A stretch of DNA of 64,000 nt, from contig JBGSVW010000006.1 in the NCBI GenBank assembly GCA_041752735.1, forward strand, positions 1-64,000, in the 5' to 3' direction. The DNA comes from UBA1422 sp041752735. Lineage in GTDB: Bacteria > Bacillota > Clostridia > Peptostreptococcales > Anaerovoracaceae. The notes below the pieces were generated by a model. The model was given only the letters and a program-made list of their open reading frames with translations, was not told where the DNA came from and did not search any database. This document shows positions 51,179 to 60,749 of the stretch, piece by piece (within the stretch, counting starts at the first letter, position 1; every line of letters begins with the position of its first letter). A program made the translations under genes and the position numbers.

Positions 51179-52232
51179 CTTTGGGAAAAATTGCAAGGTC
51201 ACCATCTTTGGTGGCTCCCATGAAGATCGGATTGGTGTTACCTTGGAAGGATTTCCTGAAGGGTTTACCCCTGATTTTGAAAAACTTCAGCAATTCATGA
51301 ACCGCAGGGCACCGGGGAACAGCCCCTTTTCCACCCCACGCAAAGAAGCGGACTTGGTGGAATTGGAATCCTCAAGCCCTCTGACGATATTCATACGGAA
51401 CACCAATGTCCATTCCGGAGACTATGTAAAGTTACGACAAGTGCCACGACCCGGTCATGCGGATTTTACTGCACAGATTAAATATGGTGACTCTATCAAC
51501 ATGGCAGGTGGCGGTCCCTTTTCCGGAAGAATGACCGCACCCCTTTGTATTGCCGGCGGACTAGCCATGCAGATTCTGGCACAATACGGCATCCGCGTGG
51601 GCGCTCATATTTCTTCCATTGCAGACAAACAGGATACGTACTTTAATCCCACTAACATTCCGGAAGCCTTGCTAAAGTCCTTAGGTGAATCGAAATTTCC
51701 GGTAATTTCAACAGAAGCCGGTGAAGAAATGCAGCATATAATATTGAATGCTAAAATCAGTGGCGATTCTGTAGGTGGCATTGTGGAAGCCTGTGCCGTC
51801 GGGGTCCCTGCCGGACTAGGCGGTGCGATGTTTGATGGGGTTGAAAGTGTTCTTTCCCCTATTCTCTTCGGAATCCCTGGCGTCAAGGGCGTCGAATTCG
51901 GAACCGGGTTTGCCGCCAGCATGTTACATGGTTCTGAAAATAATGACCCATTTATTGTAGAAAACTACAAGGTACGTACTGTGACAAACCATCACGGGGG
52001 CATTCTGGGAGGAATCACCTCTGGCATGCCTCTGGTATTGCGGGTTGCATTCAAGCCAACTCCTTCCATTGCCATGGAACAACAGTCAGTGAACTTAGCC
52101 ACCCTTGAGGCTGAAACGCTTCAGGTGACCGGCCGTCATGATCCCTGCATTGTCCTGCGTGCAGTCCCGGTGGTGGAAGCTGCCATTGCCATTGGGCTTC
52201 TGGATTTGCTCATGGAAAGGACTAACCCATGA
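51168..52232 (+). CDS. aroC: Chorismate synthase
   Basis: A 354-residue FMN-dependent enzyme making chorismate from EPSP. Conserved: GGSHEDRIG at the start (GESHG in most), RRAPGNSPFSTPRKEAD, and RPGHADFTAQIKYG with GGGPFSGRMTA. The first motif departs from the usual GESHG by Ser and Glu/Asp changes but keeps the His. GGGAGGG precedes ATG at 51168. Confidence 0.93.
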   Translation: MKSSFGKNCKVTIFGGSHEDRIGVTLEGFPEGFTPDFEKLQQFMNRRAPGNSPFSTPRKEADLVELESSSPLTIFIRNTNVHSGDYVKLRQVPRPGHADFTAQIKYGDSINMAGGGPFSGRMTAPLCIAGGLAMQILAQYGIRVGAHISSIADKQDTYFNPTNIPEALLKSLGESKFPVISTEAGEEMQHIILNAKISGDSVGGIVEACAVGVPAGLGGAMFDGVESVLSPILFGIPGVKGVEFGTGFAASMLHGSENNDPFIVENYKVRTVTNHHGGILGGITSGMPLVLRVAFKPTPSIAMEQQSVNLATLEAETLQVTGRHDPCIVLRAVPVVEAAIAIGLLDLLMERTNP

Positions 52233-53464
52233 AATACGGTTTGATTGGCGAACATCTTTCCCATAGTTATTCCAAGCTTATCCACGAAAAATTAGGGCTT
52301 TACCCCTATGATTTATTCCCTATGCCTCCGGAACAGCTCGATTCTCTCTTAGCCGGTCGCAGCTTCGCCGGTTTGAATGTCACCATTCCGTACAAAACCA
52401 TAGTTGGGAAATATTGCGATATCATCGACGCGGAAGCGAAGGCAATCGGCTCCATCAACACATTGTACTTCAAGGATAATACTCTACATGGCGCCAATAC
52501 GGACTATCACGGATTGTCCTATGCGGCCAACCGGGCAGGTATTTCTTTTAAAGGCAAAAAAGTTCTGATTCTAGGCGGTGGCGGAACTAGCCGAACGGCA
52601 AGAACGCTATGCCACGATTCAGGCGCTGCTGAAATCGTTGTGGCGGAACGTAATCCAGATATTATTGATGGGGTGAAGTCCGTGGCATATTCTAATCTTC
52701 CCCACGATGCTGAAATCATTGTCAACACCACGCCTGTTGGCATGTTTCCCGACAACATAAAAGCCCTCATCCAGCTTACCGACTTTCCCAAATGCATCGG
52801 CGTGCTGGACGTGATTTATAACCCGTTTTCTACCAAGCTTGTCATGGAAGCTCGAGAAATGGGAATTCCGTGCTCGGGCGGATTGCCCATGCTGGTTGCC
52901 CAGGCGACACGTGCTGCCGAGTTTTTCACTGGCCGAACCGGACTGCAAAAGGAGACGGAGCGAATCATCTCTGAATTGGAAACCGAGCTTCGTAATGTAG
53001 TCCTGATCGGAATGCCTGGCAGCGGTAAAAGCACCTTCGGAAAGAAGTTGGCAAAGAAATTGAACAGAACCTTTGTAGATCTTGACAAAGAAATAGTCAA
53101 ACTGGCTGGCAAATCCATCCCCGAAATTTTTTTGCAAGATGGAGAACCCCACTTTCGATCACTCGAAACACAGATTGCCTTAGAATTTGGTAAACAGAAC
53201 AGCCTGGTAATTTCCACAGGCGGCGGGATTCTGCTGGATTCGGTCAATGCCCTGGCGCTAAAGCAAAACGGCAAATTGATTTTCATAGACCGACCTATCG
53301 CCCAATTGGAGACGGATGGGCGGCCTTTGTCTACAAATCAGGCAGCGCTGGCTGACATGGAAAGAATCCGGAAACCCCTTTATGCGAAATATCAGGATGC
53401 TACTTTAGTGAACCATGGATCTTTTATCCAGGTGTTATTAGAATTGGAAAAGCTATCAACATAA
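52229..53464 (+). CDS. aroEK: Fused shikimate dehydrogenase - shikimate kinase
   Basis: A 411-residue bifunctional enzyme for two steps of the shikimate pathway. Residues ~1-250 are AroE: SHSYSK for shikimate binding, catalytic Lys56 in NVTIPYK, Asp92 in NTD, and the NADP loop GGGGTSRTA. Residues ~256-411 are AroK: Walker A GMPGSGKST at 261-269, DLDKEI and the STGGGI loop. No separate Shine-Dalgarno/ATG is evident at the junction. Dehydroquinate dehydratase, the step before AroE, is not in this operon. It overlaps aroC by 4 bp and ends at a terminator. Confidence 0.94.
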   Translation: MKYGLIGEHLSHSYSKLIHEKLGLYPYDLFPMPPEQLDSLLAGRSFAGLNVTIPYKTIVGKYCDIIDAEAKAIGSINTLYFKDNTLHGANTDYHGLSYAANRAGISFKGKKVLILGGGGTSRTARTLCHDSGAAEIVVAERNPDIIDGVKSVAYSNLPHDAEIIVNTTPVGMFPDNIKALIQLTDFPKCIGVLDVIYNPFSTKLVMEAREMGIPCSGGLPMLVAQATRAAEFFTGRTGLQKETERIISELETELRNVVLIGMPGSGKSTFGKKLAKKLNRTFVDLDKEIVKLAGKSIPEIFLQDGEPHFRSLETQIALEFGKQNSLVISTGGGILLDSVNALALKQNGKLIFIDRPIAQLETDGRPLSTNQAALADMERIRKPLYAKYQDATLVNHGSFIQVLLELEKLST

Positions 53465-53499
53465 TCAAATTCAGCTTATCCATACTATCCCGCATCAAA

Positions 53500-53519
53500 A
53501 AAGCACCTCACGGTGCTTT
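53500..53519. terminator. Bidirectional intrinsic terminator
   Basis: AAAGCACC and GGTGCTTT form a perfect 8-bp stem with a TCAC loop, with an A run on the left and T-rich DNA on the right. It lies between the convergent aro operon and the rplI-to-CNNM unit. Confidence 0.85.
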
Positions 53520-53567
53520 CTTATTATCAGATACTCGACATTGCATGTGTACAGATTATTTTCCTTC

Positions 53568-54866
53568 CTATTCTTGTGCTAAAATGAGAAGAAACCTGTC
53601 AATTCTTTTTTCTGTAATTCGAAGAGGGCGTAAGGTTATATTTCCTTCTACGATCTCTATCGAACTAATGGTGTCGGGTATGATGCCCAGTCTACTGATT
53701 GCAAATCCATTCAGCGTTTCATATTCTCCCTCAGGTAATTCTATATCAAGATGCTCTTTCAGTTCCTCCAATGTTACTTTTCCGCTGATATCATAGGAGT
53801 AATCATTTAGTTGAAGGATATCATCGGTCATGCTCTTCTCGTCTTCAATTTCTCCCACAACCTCTTCAATTAAATCCTCGAGTGTTACAATACCGGCGGT
53901 TCCGCCGTATTCGTCAACCACCACAGCGATTTGAGCCTTGGCTAACTGCATAGATCTTAACGCTTCATCTGTTTTCTTCATGATCGGCAAATAAATTGGG
54001 GTTCTGACATATTGGTCCAGATTAAATGTGCCACTAAATGGCTTCCCAACCAAGTGCAGCAAATCCCAGGTATGCAGTATGCCAATAATATTGTCCAGAT
54101 TCTTTTTGTATACTGGAATTTTTGAATACCTTGCTTCGAGTATGAGGTCAATTGCTTCATCAAGTTTCGCATCCAACGGCAATGCTTTGATGTTGACCCT
54201 ATGGGTCATAATTTCTTCTAATACCTTATTGTTAAACTCAAATACATTGTTGATCATTTCTTTTTCATAACAGTGAATGGTTCCCCGTTCTTCTCCAAGA
54301 TCAATCATCATCCGTATCTCTTCTTCGGTAACATTATCATCCTGCTCACCGGGGTTCACTCCAAAGAATCGGGCAAAGAAATTGGTAGAAAGCGTCAACA
54401 AATGTACAAACGGTGCAGTTGCTTTTGAAATAAACGTCAGCGGTCCTACCACACGGAATGCGATGGCTTCCGCTTTTTTCATTGCAACCCTCTTTGGTAC
54501 CAACTCTCCAAACACTAGTGTGAAATATGACAAGATTACTGTGATTCCAACAAGCATAATCCCTTTCAACGCAATATCCGAAATTGGCAGGTCATAATCA
54601 TTTAGCCAGGACACTAGAGGGTCTACAAAGGATTCTGCTGCAAAAGCGCTTGCCATAAAACCTGCCAACGTAATTCCAATTTGAATGGTAGCCAAAAAAC
54701 GGCTTGGCTCTTTCAGAAGATCCATGAGCTTCTTGGCTTTCCGATCCCCCGCCTCTGCCATCATTCTTATTTTGTTGTCATTCAGTGTGATCAGCGCGAT
54801 TTCTGATGCTGCAAAGTATGCATTCAACAAAATCAAAAAAATCAACAATAATATTTCTGGTACCAC
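53568..54866 (-). CDS. CNNM/HlyC-CorC family membrane protein
   Basis: A 432-residue membrane protein: DUF21 (CNNM) transmembrane domain with four spans (~1-190), a CBS-domain pair (~210-335, EIMTHRVNIKALPLD and TPIYLPIMKKTDEALRSM) followed by AVVDEYGGTAGIVTLEDLIEEVVGEI, and a C-terminal CorC/HlyC transporter-associated domain. The family is linked to Mg/Co efflux. GTG at 54866 with GGAGG 8 nt ahead is the start. Confidence 0.9.
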   Translation of the reverse strand: MVPEILLLIFLILLNAYFAASEIALITLNDNKIRMMAEAGDRKAKKLMDLLKEPSRFLATIQIGITLAGFMASAFAAESFVDPLVSWLNDYDLPISDIALKGIMLVGITVILSYFTLVFGELVPKRVAMKKAEAIAFRVVGPLTFISKATAPFVHLLTLSTNFFARFFGVNPGEQDDNVTEEEIRMMIDLGEERGTIHCYEKEMINNVFEFNNKVLEEIMTHRVNIKALPLDAKLDEAIDLILEARYSKIPVYKKNLDNIIGILHTWDLLHLVGKPFSGTFNLDQYVRTPIYLPIMKKTDEALRSMQLAKAQIAVVVDEYGGTAGIVTLEDLIEEVVGEIEDEKSMTDDILQLNDYSYDISGKVTLEELKEHLDIELPEGEYETLNGFAISRLGIIPDTISSIEIVEGNITLRPLRITEKRIDRFLLILAQE

Positions 54867-54881
54867 TTTAGTTTCCTCCGT

Positions 54882-55415
54882 TTATTGATGTGCCCACTCT
54901 TCCTTGGTCATGCTAAAGGACAGGGAGTCCCGAATCGAGCCATCATAGATTTTATAACAATGGCGATGGGTGCCTTCATAGGTAAATCCCAGCTTCTCAA
55001 TGACCCGCTGGGAACGCAGATTATTCGGTCCGGTGCAGATTCCTACAATCTCCAAATTGAGTTCTTCAAATCCATATTTTAGTGCCGCTTCTGACGCTTC
55101 TGTCGCGAAGCCCTGTCCCCAAAATTCTTCAGCAACCCAGTAACCCAGCTCTTTGCTGGCGATACCCGGTCGGAATCGGTCAATTTCAAGGCCCAAACTC
55201 CCCATCATTGCACCCGTTGATTTATCTGTGATTTTCCATACTATGCCAGGCAAGAATAAGGTTTGTATAATCTCAAGGGATTCAGCTACATCCGCATGAG
55301 GTTTCCAGCCGGCATGGGGACCCACGTTGGGGTTCTTAGCCAATTGAAAAAGTTCAGTTGCGTCCTCTTCTGACCAGCCTTTGAGAATCAATCTTTTGGT
55401 TTCAAGGGTTTTCAT
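54882..55415 (-). CDS. GNAT acetyltransferase (RimJ/RimL type)
   Basis: A 177-residue N-acetyltransferase: METKRLIL-like start (LETKRLILKGWSEEDATELF), acetyl-CoA loop GYWVAEEFWGQGFATEA, and NLRSQRVIEKLGFTYEG. It resembles enzymes that acetylate ribosomal-protein N-termini or small molecules; the substrate is unknown. It sits between the LTA-synthase-like gene (13 bp) and the CNNM gene (15 bp). Confidence 0.87.
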   Translation of the reverse strand: MKTLETKRLILKGWSEEDATELFQLAKNPNVGPHAGWKPHADVAESLEIIQTLFLPGIVWKITDKSTGAMMGSLGLEIDRFRPGIASKELGYWVAEEFWGQGFATEASEAALKYGFEELNLEIVGICTGPNNLRSQRVIEKLGFTYEGTHRHCYKIYDGSIRDSLSFSMTKEEWAHQ

Positions 55416-55428
55416 GATTCACCCTCCA

Positions 55429-57405
55429 CTATTCGGATGTGCTTAGGATTTCTTCATTCTTTTCTACCTGGCTGACCTTCATCCTGTCAATGGAAGTGGG
55501 ATCCACTTCTTCTAATAGCCCCAGTACAGTTGGAGAAAGGTATATGGTTTTTAGTATTTTACCTTCCAGGTTGATTTTGCTGTACTCTGTAAAGTTTTTG
55601 CCTTTCAGATAATATTTATCACCAATCTGAATGATTTCATCCACGGTAATTGGCTTGACACCCATTTTCATGTTGATTCTTTGAAAAGGTGATTTGCCAT
55701 CATAAATATATTTGCTTCCATAAAGCATATCGTACTGGAGCGCTTCCATGTCCTTCAAATAGGTGCTGCTGTCCCTGTATTTCTGATGATAGGCCACCAT
55801 GGTTCCCTGATGCATGTCAATTTTGTCCAGCACATAGGAGGAAAGTTGGTAAGTAGTTAGCGCTTTATCTTCTTCCTTCATACGGAAGTTGCTCCAGATT
55901 ACATAGTCCGTTTGATACATATTTCGACCGCTAAGTGTCTCATCGCTGATGGCACTGATAGCCGGCAAATGGTCCCCATAAAGGACAACTACGACATCCT
56001 CATTAAATGCTTCCATTTCTTCAATAAGCTGCCCGACAAATTCATCCATTTCGTAGAGCTGGTTGATGTAATACTCCCATGTCCATTTTAGTTCAGGCGT
56101 TGCTGCATTTGTGACCGTAATAACTGGGTTTTCCAGCAACTGCTCTGTGGGATAGTCTCCATGGCCCTGTACCGAAATGGTATAGATGTAATCCGGTCCT
56201 TCACTGGAGTTAAGAGAATCCATAATCTGTTGTGTGAGTACAAAGTCTTTTGCCCAGTTTTTTGGTGTCTTGCTCACATTATTCATGTACTCAAGAGATG
56301 TGAAGGTGTCAAATCCCAAATTCCCAAATACAATATTTCTCTCATAAAATGCACCTCTATGATTATGAATGGCATGGGTGGAATACCCGGCTTGCTTCAA
56401 ATCATAAGGTACGCTTTCGCAAGTTTCTTCCAATAAAACCCCTTTATGTGGGTATTCTCCCGGTCCGAAAAACTTTACGCTCATCCCTGTCATTACTTCA
56501 AACTCAACGTTTGCCGTACCCGCTCCCACTACTGGTGTTTCAAGGGTTCCGGAAGAATAGTTTTCCATCAGTTTTCGGAAATTTGGAATCGCATCACCTG
56601 AAAAGCCCAGACCCTGAACCGTTTCCGGATCCATAAAGGACTCTAATTGTAGAAAAATGATATTCGGTTGATCTCCAGTCCCGTCTTCTCCTTTTGCTGC
56701 AACAAGATTAGCGAAATCCTCCTCAGAAAAGATGGATTGGATGGACTCAGTTGAATAGTTATCAGGTTTGGAAATTCCTGTATTCAGCCAGGTGTTTAAG
56801 AAACAATAAACAAATCCATTGTCCCTGTATCCATAGGCCAGGTTGGGGAAATACGTGTCCACAATATTGGCTTTAGCCGCAAGATTGGTTACCCCTGCCG
56901 CCGATGTGATAATAATAAAATAGATTACAAGATTTCTAATCCAGTTAATCTTGTCTTTTTTCTTAGGGCCCTTTAGCCATAAGAATACAATTCCGGCAAC
57001 CAACAAAATCAGCCCCCCGATTAGAAAGCCGATTTGCACTTTGGATAAATAATTCGTAGCAATGGATAGTCCTTCTTTGACAACCATTATATCGTAAACC
57101 GTAAACGGTGTCATTCTCTTGGACACAATGACAAAATTAGCGATGCCTCCGGTCAAAAGAATGGTTCCCAACAAGGAAAACATAAACACCCGGCGACGAA
57201 AAAGAATGGAGATGGATAGTATCGCAAAAATGATAAATGCATTGTAGAGAAACACAAGCGTGTGGTCATTCATAAATATAACCGCCGGGGCTATTCCTTT
57301 TCGAGAAAAAGCCTCGATGGCAAAGTTTAACACCAATGCCAGCGCAACACTAAAGCCCAGGGCGTTATGAAAATATTTCAGGTAAAATTCTTTCGCTTTG
57401 TTCAT
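55429..57405 (-). CDS. LTA synthase-family sulfatase-fold membrane protein
   Basis: A 658-residue enzyme with five N-terminal membrane spans and a large extracellular sulfatase-type domain (~245-560). Metal and catalytic residues fit lipoteichoic-acid synthases: Glu255 in IFLQLESFMD, Thr297 in VVGAGTANVEFEVMTG, then HNHRGAFYERN and LYGDHLPA. It should transfer glycerol phosphate (or a related head group) onto a glycolipid or glycan outside the cell. It overlaps rsmA by 4 bp, an unusual coupling with an rRNA methyltransferase. Confidence 0.88.
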   Translation of the reverse strand: MNKAKEFYLKYFHNALGFSVALALVLNFAIEAFSRKGIAPAVIFMNDHTLVFLYNAFIIFAILSISILFRRRVFMFSLLGTILLTGGIANFVIVSKRMTPFTVYDIMVVKEGLSIATNYLSKVQIGFLIGGLILLVAGIVFLWLKGPKKKDKINWIRNLVIYFIIITSAAGVTNLAAKANIVDTYFPNLAYGYRDNGFVYCFLNTWLNTGISKPDNYSTESIQSIFSEEDFANLVAAKGEDGTGDQPNIIFLQLESFMDPETVQGLGFSGDAIPNFRKLMENYSSGTLETPVVGAGTANVEFEVMTGMSVKFFGPGEYPHKGVLLEETCESVPYDLKQAGYSTHAIHNHRGAFYERNIVFGNLGFDTFTSLEYMNNVSKTPKNWAKDFVLTQQIMDSLNSSEGPDYIYTISVQGHGDYPTEQLLENPVITVTNAATPELKWTWEYYINQLYEMDEFVGQLIEEMEAFNEDVVVVLYGDHLPAISAISDETLSGRNMYQTDYVIWSNFRMKEEDKALTTYQLSSYVLDKIDMHQGTMVAYHQKYRDSSTYLKDMEALQYDMLYGSKYIYDGKSPFQRINMKMGVKPITVDEIIQIGDKYYLKGKNFTEYSKINLEGKILKTIYLSPTVLGLLEEVDPTSIDRMKVSQVEKNEEILSTSE

Positions 57406-58265
57406 TCTTTTACTTCCTTAACTATGGTATTTGCTATCAATGCAAATTCATCCATATCCAGTGTTTCCGCCCGACGTCCCGCATCAATGCCTGCTTTTTC
57501 CAAAATGAAACCGGTTTGTGCCTTGTCCAAGCCATAGATGCCGGTCAACGCATTATGCAAGGTCTTCCTTCTTTGGCCGAAGCCAGCTTTTACTACCGCA
57601 AAAAATGCCGCCTCATCCAGCAGTTTGACCGGACACTCTTTTCGGATATCCAGTCGTATGACGGTGGAGTCAACATTTGGTCTGGGATAAAAAACTTCTC
57701 TGGGCGCAGATATCACTTTAGTCACTGTACAATAATATCGAACCGCAACGGTAATGGCACCGTATGTCTTGTTTCCCGGGGTTGCCGATAGTCTATCTGC
57801 CACTTCCTTCTGAACCATAACTGTTATGCTATCAGCAGGAATCCGGTCCTCCAAAATTTTCATAATAATGGGCGTTGTGATGTAGTAGGGTAAATTTCCT
57901 ACAAATCGCACGGCACCTTTCGGCTGATGGGTGGCGATTAGATTGTTCAGGTCGCATCGGAGTACATCTTCATTGACGACTTTCGCATTTGGATAATCTT
58001 CTAGCGTCTCCTTCAGGATGGGTATCAAGGCTTTATCAATTTCGATAGCAACGACCTGCTGTGCCTGTTCTGCAAGCAGCTGTGTCAATACCCCTACGCC
58101 CGGACCGATTTCAATGACCAAATCCTCTGGTCCTATCAAAGAGCCCTCCACGATTTTATCCCGTATATTTTTGTCTATTAGAAAATTTTGCCCCAGACTT
58201 TTGGAAAGTCTGAAGCCAAATTGTTGTTCAATATCATGTATTGACGATGTGGTGTATAGCTTCAT
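57402..58265 (-). CDS. rsmA: 16S rRNA dimethyladenosine transferase RsmA (KsgA)
   Basis: A 287-residue SAM-dependent enzyme that dimethylates A1518 and A1519 of 16S rRNA. Motifs: KSLGQNFLIDKNI, SAM site VIEIGPGVGVLTQLL, and catalytic NLPYYITTPII. ATG at 58265 (AAGGA 8 nt ahead) is preferred over 58274, which sits directly on that site. The gene overlaps the end of rnmV by 32 bp, the common rnmV-rsmA pairing in Firmicutes. Confidence 0.93.
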   Translation of the reverse strand: MKLYTTSSIHDIEQQFGFRLSKSLGQNFLIDKNIRDKIVEGSLIGPEDLVIEIGPGVGVLTQLLAEQAQQVVAIEIDKALIPILKETLEDYPNAKVVNEDVLRCDLNNLIATHQPKGAVRFVGNLPYYITTPIIMKILEDRIPADSITVMVQKEVADRLSATPGNKTYGAITVAVRYYCTVTKVISAPREVFYPRPNVDSTVIRLDIRKECPVKLLDEAAFFAVVKAGFGQRRKTLHNALTGIYGLDKAQTGFILEKAGIDAGRRAETLDMDEFALIANTIVKEVKE

Positions 58266-58776
58266 TAAATTCATCCTTGCTGATCAGAAACTGATTCAGC
58301 TTTTTGAGAAAACTGTTACAGTTGCCATATCCTATGCCCAGAATTTTGCCTGTCTGCCTCCGCTTTTCGGCTGAATTGGGTCCGCCCCAAAGACCTGCAA
58401 CAATTAGATCTTCCCGGGCAAAGACTTCCGGCTCAGTTCGGTTCCTATATTTGCATTTTGAAATGGCTTTCCGTATGGCTTCCGGCGACCCGTTTTCGAT
58501 TCCTACATCCCCAGATGCAGATGCATCCAGTCGATCCAGGTATGCGTGTCCAGCATCAGGAAACCTGTCCGTCAGCCGTTTTCGGATTTGCTCTCCTGCA
58601 AAGTCCGGATCTGTAAATACGATGATTCCAGTGGTATCATAAGCCTTTTGAATCAGTTGCCAGGTAACCTCTGAAATACCAAATCCGTGGGTTTCTATGG
58701 TATGTGCCTCCAAAGCCCGGTTGATGGCCGCTGTATCATCTCGGCCTTCCACTACAATGGTCTCTTTAATTCTCAT
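58234..58776 (-). CDS. rnmV: Ribonuclease M5
   Basis: A 180-residue TOPRIM nuclease that matures 5S rRNA in Gram-positive bacteria. Active-site residues: Glu in IVVEGRDDTAAI and the Asp pair in FTDPDFAGEQIRKRL; VGIENGSPEAIRKA is also family-typical. ATG at 58776 matches the usual N-terminus (MRIKETIVVEG); 9 nt upstream another ATG is possible. It overlaps divIC by 11 bp and rsmA by 32 bp. Confidence 0.92.
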   Translation of the reverse strand: MRIKETIVVEGRDDTAAINRALEAHTIETHGFGISEVTWQLIQKAYDTTGIIVFTDPDFAGEQIRKRLTDRFPDAGHAYLDRLDASASGDVGIENGSPEAIRKAISKCKYRNRTEPEVFAREDLIVAGLWGGPNSAEKRRQTGKILGIGYGNCNSFLKKLNQFLISKDEFNEAIHHIVNT

Positions 58777-59065
58777 CGGTCTCATCTTTCAGAATGTATA
58801 ATGTCTCTCCCGGCATAATCAGCTTCAGTTGTTTTCTCGCTTCCTGCTCAATGAATTCAGGGTTGTTGACGTTGGCCAACTGTTCCTTTAGTTTTTCTTT
58901 TTCTTGGAGCAATGCCTCCTGTTGTGCCAAGAGTTGATGTTCCTCCATCTTCAAGTCAATAATCCGAAAAATCGATAAGCCTGCTGCTGAAAGCACAATG
59001 AAAGCCATCATCAAATAAACGATAATGTTTCGGGATACTTTCTTAAGCTTTCTTTTTGTGGCCAT
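58766..59065 (-). CDS. DivIC/FtsB-like septum formation initiator
   Basis: A 99-residue bitopic membrane protein: short basic cytoplasmic N-terminus, one span (~13-33), then an extracellular coiled coil rich in Glu, Gln and Lys (EEHQLLAQQEALLQEKEKLK) ending in the FtsB/DivIC-type EARKQLKLIMPGETLYIL. It is a divisome component that should interact with FtsL/DivIB-type proteins. The gap to the M23 peptidase gene is 13 bp. Confidence 0.87.
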   Translation of the reverse strand: MATKRKLKKVSRNIIVYLMMAFIVLSAAGLSIFRIIDLKMEEHQLLAQQEALLQEKEKLKEQLANVNNPEFIEQEARKQLKLIMPGETLYILKDETDEN

Positions 59066-59078
59066 TGGTCCTCCCTCA

Positions 59079-60749
59079 CTAGATGTAGTTCAGTGGATTG
59101 ACATTGACTCCGTTCTTTAAAACTTCAAAATGGAGATGCGATCCGGTACTATAGCCTGTATTTCCAACACGAGCAATAGTTTGCCCTTCATAAACCTTAT
59201 CTCCCACATGGACAAGCATCGCACTGCAATGGGCATAAACGGTGACAAATCCGTTTTGGTGATTTATCTTGACAGTATATCCCTGGGCGCCATTCCAGCC
59301 TGCGAAAATCACGGTGCCACCATCCGCAGCGCGAATGATATTTCCTGTAGCACAAGCCAAGTCAATGCCCCAGTGCATTCTTCCCCATCTGTAACCAAAG
59401 GTTGAGGTCAACCGTCCGGCAGGACATGGGTTGGTAAATTGTCCGTCCCCCATGGTTGGAGGTATGGGTTTGGTCCCCACCAGAATTACTTCGGTCACCG
59501 GTTGAGCCATAATTGTTTCATTCAGGATCTCTCTTGCTATCTCTGTACCATTGACTCGCGTAACCCGGGCAACAACCTGTGTTGTTCCATTTTTGCCTTT
59601 CGTCTGTACGGTGTTAATCCCTTTATAGGCGTTGGCGTTGTTTTTTCGTTCTGTACTGTATGCGATGGCAACATTATAGGTTGCTTTTTCTACAGTAGCA
59701 ATATGAAGAACAGGGGAAGCTTGTAAAATCGAAAGCTTTTCATCTGCGCTAGGTTCTCGCCCCTGGATGGAAGGATTATCAGCCTTTAGTTTTGCAACAG
59801 GCAGTCCATATGAGGTGGCGATTGAATCCCAGGATTCACCAATGGCAACCACATGTACTTTTTCAGAAACTTCACCAACAAGTAGGTTCTCAGATACCTC
59901 TGCGGCACGTTGAAGGTTCCCCAGTTTGGTAGCCACCTCTTGAGTCTCCACTTCCTCCTGGAAGGTAACGCTTTCATAGCGAACGCCTTCCTTGGTCGTA
60001 GAGAATTTTTCGAGTAGGCCTGCAAGAACACCATTAGCCTCAGCTTGACTATAGAGCACAGCAGCACGCTTTCCATCTACAAAAATGCCATACGCGGCAA
60101 CGTTGATATCTTTCATGTAAGTCAATCGACTTAGGACTTCTTCCATATTGTCAATATCCCGATTCACGGTGACAACTTTACGGAACTCAATGTCGCTGGT
60201 TTCGTCAATTGAAATATTTACATCGTGCTCTTCGGACAGTTGGGCACTGGCAACCTCCAGCACACTAAAAACATCTGACTGATCTTCCACAACACCAAGA
60301 ACTTTGCCATGATAGGAGTACTCATACCCAGTGGCGTAGTTAAATAAAGAAAGCACGGCAACCGCAACCATTACAATGATTGCAAAGTGCTTCAATAGCT
60401 GGGCACGTCTGCGGTCGATCATAATCCGGACGAACCGGAATAGACGATTTCCTTCTGATGCTGCCTTTTCAGTTTTAGTGGCAAGCCGCTCATGGGATAC
60501 GTCAAATCGATCTACAAAATCAGCAACTTTGGTTGAAACTTTGTTTTCTTTAATCATGAACACATTAAAATAGTGAATAAAAGCCCTATTGCTCACTGTA
60601 AAGGCAGTAAGGATTGCCTTTACGCTACGTTTGTATTGAATTCGGCATTTCCTGACCACCGTTCTTTTGGACTGCCCAAAAAAACGGATGAGTTTCCGCC
60701 AACTAAAGGTGATGACTTGCTTTTGCCTTTTTATTAGATTCTTTCCCAT
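59079..60749 (-). CDS. M23 peptidase with LysM and G5 domains
   Basis: A ~556-residue cell-wall endopeptidase. After a basic N-terminal region of ~120 residues comes a membrane segment (FAIIVMVAVAVLSLFNYATG), then two low-complexity beta regions, a LysM-like segment (VVAIGESWDSIATSYGLPVAKL), a G5 domain (ARVTRVNGTEIAREILNE...VILVGTKPIPP in outline) and a C-terminal M23 domain with Zn motifs HWGIDLA and HLHFE. The start is uncertain: ATG at 60749 overlaps the DnaD-type gene by 16 bp but has a weak ribosome site; ATGs at 60788 and 60794 have GGGAG ahead but overlap by ~55-61 bp. Confidence 0.85.
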   Translation of the reverse strand: MGKNLIKRQKQVITFSWRKLIRFFGQSKRTVVRKCRIQYKRSVKAILTAFTVSNRAFIHYFNVFMIKENKVSTKVADFVDRFDVSHERLATKTEKAASEGNRLFRFVRIMIDRRRAQLLKHFAIIVMVAVAVLSLFNYATGYEYSYHGKVLGVVEDQSDVFSVLEVASAQLSEEHDVNISIDETSDIEFRKVVTVNRDIDNMEEVLSRLTYMKDINVAAYGIFVDGKRAAVLYSQAEANGVLAGLLEKFSTTKEGVRYESVTFQEEVETQEVATKLGNLQRAAEVSENLLVGEVSEKVHVVAIGESWDSIATSYGLPVAKLKADNPSIQGREPSADEKLSILQASPVLHIATVEKATYNVAIAYSTERKNNANAYKGINTVQTKGKNGTTQVVARVTRVNGTEIAREILNETIMAQPVTEVILVGTKPIPPTMGDGQFTNPCPAGRLTSTFGYRWGRMHWGIDLACATGNIIRAADGGTVIFAGWNGAQGYTVKINHQNGFVTVYAHCSAMLVHVGDKVYEGQTIARVGNTGYSTGSHLHFEVLKNGVNVNPLNYI

